From Cellulomonas pakistanensis (lineage in GTDB: Bacteria > Actinomycetota > Actinomycetes > Actinomycetales > Cellulomonadaceae), in NCBI RefSeq assembly GCF_016862755.1, contig NZ_BONO01000006.1, forward strand, positions 62,001-126,000: a DNA stretch of 64,000 nt, in the 5' to 3' direction. Numbering within the stretch: position 1 is the stretch's first letter; every line of letters starts with the position of its first letter. This document shows, piece by piece, positions 62,032-64,000 of the stretch. Below the pieces are notes generated by a model. That model was given only the letters and a program-made list of their open reading frames with translations. It made no database searches and had not been told where the DNA came from. The translations under genes were made by a program, and so were the position numbers.

Positions 62032-63273
62032 TCAGCGGCGGGCGGCGCGCAGGACCAGGTGGACCGCGATGCCCGCGAGCAGGCCCCAGAACGCCGCCGA
62101 CACCCCGCCGACGCTCACGCCCGACACCGTGACCAGGAACGTCACCGCCGCCGCCTCGCGGTGACCCGCCGCGCCGAACGCCCCGCCGAGCGCAGCCGCG
62201 AGCGTCCCCACGAGCGCCAGGCCCGCCGCGGCCGCGATCAGCCCGGCCGGCGCCGCCAGGGCCACCGCGGCCACCGCCGCCGACGCGATGGCGAGCACCA
62301 CGTACCCGCAGCCGGCGACGACCGCCGCGCGCCACCGCCGCCGCGGGTCGGGCCCGCCCTCGGGGCCGGCGGCGAGCGCCGCGCTGATCGCCGCGAGGTT
62401 GATCGCGTGCCCGCCGAACGGCGCCGCCAGCACCGTGCCGATCCCGGTGACCAGCATCGCGGGCCGCAGGGGAGCGGCGTACCCGAACCCGGCCAGCACG
62501 GCGACGCCCGGGATGTTCTGCGACGCCATCGTCACGACGAACAGGGGCACGGCGACCGACACGACGGCCGACCAGGACGGCTCGGGCGTGGTCCAGGTCA
62601 GCGACGGCACGAGGTCGCCGGGGTCGAGCGCCCGCACGCCCGGCGACGCGACGGCGATCGCCACCGCGAGCCCGATCGCCGCGGGCGTCGCCCAGCGCGG
62701 GGCCCACCGCAGCAGCGCCAGCCAGATCAGCACCACCGGCCCGACCAGCAGCGGCCGGTCGGCGACGGCCAGCACCGGCTGCAGGCACAGGTCGACGAGG
62801 ACGCCGGCGAGCATCGCGTTCGCCAGCGGCACCGGGATGAGCCGGACCCAGCGCTCGAGCCGCCGCCACAGCCCCACGGCCGCGAGCAGCGCCCCGCACA
62901 GCGCGAACCCGGCGACCGCCTCCGCCCAGCCGCCCGCCGCGGTCCCCGTGGTCGCGAGCAGCGCGGCCCCCGGGGTCGACCAGGCGACCGTGATCGGCAG
63001 CCGGGTCCGCCAGGCGAGCAGGATCGTGGCGGCGCCCATCGCGAGCGTCACGGCGAGCAGCCCGGACGCCGCCTGCGCCGGGGTGGCGCCGACGGCCCGC
63101 AGCCCGCCGAGGACGACGGCGAACGCGCTGGTGAAGCCGACGACCGCCGTGACGGCGCCGGCGGCGAGGTGCGTCCCGCCGTCGCGTGGTGCGGCGACGG
63201 TCGCGTCGACGGTCGCGGGCGCGGGCGGGGTCTCGGCCGCGGGCGCGGCCGGGGCGTCGTCGGGCGGGGTCAC
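62032..63273 (-). CDS. benE: Benzoate/H+ symporter BenE family protein
   Basis: The 413-residue membrane protein has about 11-12 hydrophobic segments after a 35-residue Pro/Ala-rich start. Typical BenE stretches are LAAGAVTAVVGFTSAFAVVL, LPITVAWSTPGAALLATTGT, FVVTMASQNIPGVAVLAGFG, AAPFGGHAINLAAISAALAA and TVSGVSVGGVSAAFWGLLAG. Family members import benzoate with protons, but homologues occur without degradation genes, and none are seen here. GTG 63273 follows a minus-strand TACCGT by 7 nt, indicating leaderless transcription. Confidence 0.9.
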   Translation of the reverse strand: MTPPDDAPAAPAAETPPAPATVDATVAAPRDGGTHLAAGAVTAVVGFTSAFAVVLGGLRAVGATPAQAASGLLAVTLAMGAATILLAWRTRLPITVAWSTPGAALLATTGTAAGGWAEAVAGFALCGALLAAVGLWRRLERWVRLIPVPLANAMLAGVLVDLCLQPVLAVADRPLLVGPVVLIWLALLRWAPRWATPAAIGLAVAIAVASPGVRALDPGDLVPSLTWTTPEPSWSAVVSVAVPLFVVTMASQNIPGVAVLAGFGYAAPLRPAMLVTGIGTVLAAPFGGHAINLAAISAALAAGPEGGPDPRRRWRAAVVAGCGYVVLAIASAAVAAVALAAPAGLIAAAAGLALVGTLAAALGGAFGAAGHREAAAVTFLVTVSGVSVGGVSAAFWGLLAGIAVHLVLRAARR

Positions 63274-63280
63274 GCGCCGC

Positions 63281-63286
63281 ACGGTA
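63281..63286 (-). promoter_or_regulatory. -10 hexamer, leaderless promoter of benE
   Basis: Minus-strand TACCGT (63286-63281), 7 nt, GTG 63273. Confidence 0.5.
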
Positions 63287-63323
63287 GCGCCGCGGTGTGT
63301 CCGCCGCGTTGCACCGTCCGCGC

Positions 63324-63394
63324 CCGAGGTCGTCGGTCCCGTCCACCCGAGGGGGTGCGGAACCGGCGACCTCGGGCGGGACCGACGACCTCGG
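63324..63394. repeat. Intergenic palindromic repeat element H
   Basis: CCGAGGTCGTCGGTCCCG (63324-63341) and CGGGACCGACGACCTCGG (63377-63394) are a perfect 18-bp inverted repeat; an extra GGCGACCTCGGGC copy lies in the loop. It lies between the benE promoter and the oxidoreductase stop. Confidence 0.92.
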
Positions 63395-63416
63395 CCGGGA
63401 CCGAGGCGCCCGCCGG

Positions 63417-64000
63417 TCAGCCCAGCAGATCCGCGATCTGGTCCAGCTGCTCCGGCGCCGCCTGCACCAGCAGCGTCGTCACGGCCGTGCCCCGCCAGGC
63501 CGCGGACTGCTCGCGCACGTCGTCCGGCGTCCCCACCAGCGCCACGTCCCGCACCAGCTCGGTCGGGACGGCCGCCGCCGCGCGCGCCCGGTCGCCCGCC
63601 AGGTAGTGCGCCTGGATCTCCGCGCACGCCTCGGCGTACCCGAGCCGGGCGAGCGCGTTCGCGTGGAAGTTCGCGCCCTTCGCGCCCATCCCGCCGGCGT
63701 ACAGCGCGACGAACGGACGCACCGCGTCGGCCGCGGCCTCGACGTCCGGGCCCAGCACCACCGGCACGGTGGCGGTGACCTCGAACTCCTCGACGGGGCG
63801 GGTGCCGGCGAGCCGCCGGTCGAAGCCCTCCGCGAGCAGCCCTCGGAACTCGTCGTCGAGGCGCGGGGTGTAGAACAGCGGCAGCCAGCCGTCGGCGATC
63901 TCGGCGGACAGCGCGATGTTCTTCGGCCCCTCGGCGGCGAGGTGGATCGGCAGGTCCGCGCGCAGCGGGTGCACGGTCGAGCGCAGCGCCTTGCCGAGCC
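63417..64000 (-). CDS. Luciferase-like (LLM class) flavin/F420-dependent oxidoreductase, C-terminal part
   Basis: The frame is open from the right edge to a stop at 63417, giving the last 194 codons or so. HPLRADLPIHLAAEGPKNIA followed by LSAEIADGWLPLFYTPR is typical of LLM-class F420-dependent oxidoreductases, and the tail ELVRDVALVGTPDDVREQSA followed by WRGTAVTTLLVQAAP matches their C-terminal barrel. Substrate is unknown. It is superfamily-related to SsuD, but these motifs point to the F420 branch, so it is not taken as the missing sulfonate monooxygenase. The 5' end is outside the window. Confidence 0.88.
   Translation of the reverse strand, partial: LGKALRSTVHPLRADLPIHLAAEGPKNIALSAEIADGWLPLFYTPRLDDEFRGLLAEGFDRRLAGTRPVEEFEVTATVPVVLGPDVEAAADAVRPFVALYAGGMGAKGANFHANALARLGYAEACAEIQAHYLAGDRARAAAAVPTELVRDVALVGTPDDVREQSAAWRGTAVTTLLVQAAPEQLDQIADLLG

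Noticed and set aside
63417-64000. SsuD alkanesulfonate monooxygenase completing the ssu system
   Set aside because: Visible motifs fit the F420-dependent LLM branch and the gene is separated from ssuB by benE.

Overview
The window looks like chromosomal DNA of a motile, very GC-rich actinobacterium. GTG starts are common, third codon positions are almost all G or C, and there is a mycothiol-type nitroreductase, an actinobacterial group II truncated haemoglobin, an Eis-type acetyltransferase and an EttA-like ABC-F protein. Two chemoreceptors and an intracellular GH3 glucosidase fit a Cellulomonas-like member of the Micrococcales. That placement is inferred from gene content; no rRNA is present to confirm it. 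There is no prophage, integron, CRISPR array or insertion sequence.

Layout: 1-5.4 kb carries two chemoreceptor genes (the first cut by the left edge), Bcp peroxiredoxin, a GroES-like protein, a STAS protein and tRNA-Leu/tRNA-Lys; sigma-FliA/WhiG-like promoters precede both receptors. 5.5-11.9 kb has a flavoprotein disulfide reductase, an osmoprotectant ABC transporter split over two divergent units, and an ATP-grasp ligase. 12-17.7 kb has tRNA-His, oligoribonuclease, MarR and TetR regulators, a GH3 beta-glucosidase and tRNA-Arg. 17.8-27.7 kb holds two copies of a two-gene dynamin-like/Era-like GTPase operon flanking ssb and ettA. 27.9-52.4 kb is mostly housekeeping: thioesterases, an SDR-DUF2867 protein, O-methyltransferase, topoisomerase IB, globin, a lone PTS EIIB, MscS, prolyl oligopeptidase, MalQ, PepN, M13 peptidase, RpiB, Eis, a SpoIIE phosphatase, an alkyltransferase-like protein and a nucleotidyltransferase with a decayed partner. 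52.4-61.8 kb is one long minus-strand block: two bacterial-PH membrane proteins, and a sulfur operon reading ssuB-ssuA-ssuC-acs-metY-CoA-binding, headed by a candidate Cys-rich leader peptide. A BenE-type transporter and a cut-off luciferase-like oxidoreductase close the window.

Functional links: in the sulfur block the ABC genes would import organosulfur compounds, MetY would fix reduced sulfur onto O-acetylhomoserine and release acetate, and Acs would return that acetate to acetyl-CoA. The GTPase pairs overlap by ATGA within each pair, suggesting stoichiometric, probably heteromeric membrane-remodelling machines.

The most unusual non-coding signal is a family of at least nine intergenic palindromic elements. 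Each is built from a different 10-24-bp word repeated directly and/or inverted, usually with one mismatch, and the arms typically begin with CGAG and end with CTCG. Eight of the nine lie next to a gene 3' end. Many genes also have a TANNNT-like hexamer 6-7 nt before the start codon, the mark of leaderless transcription.
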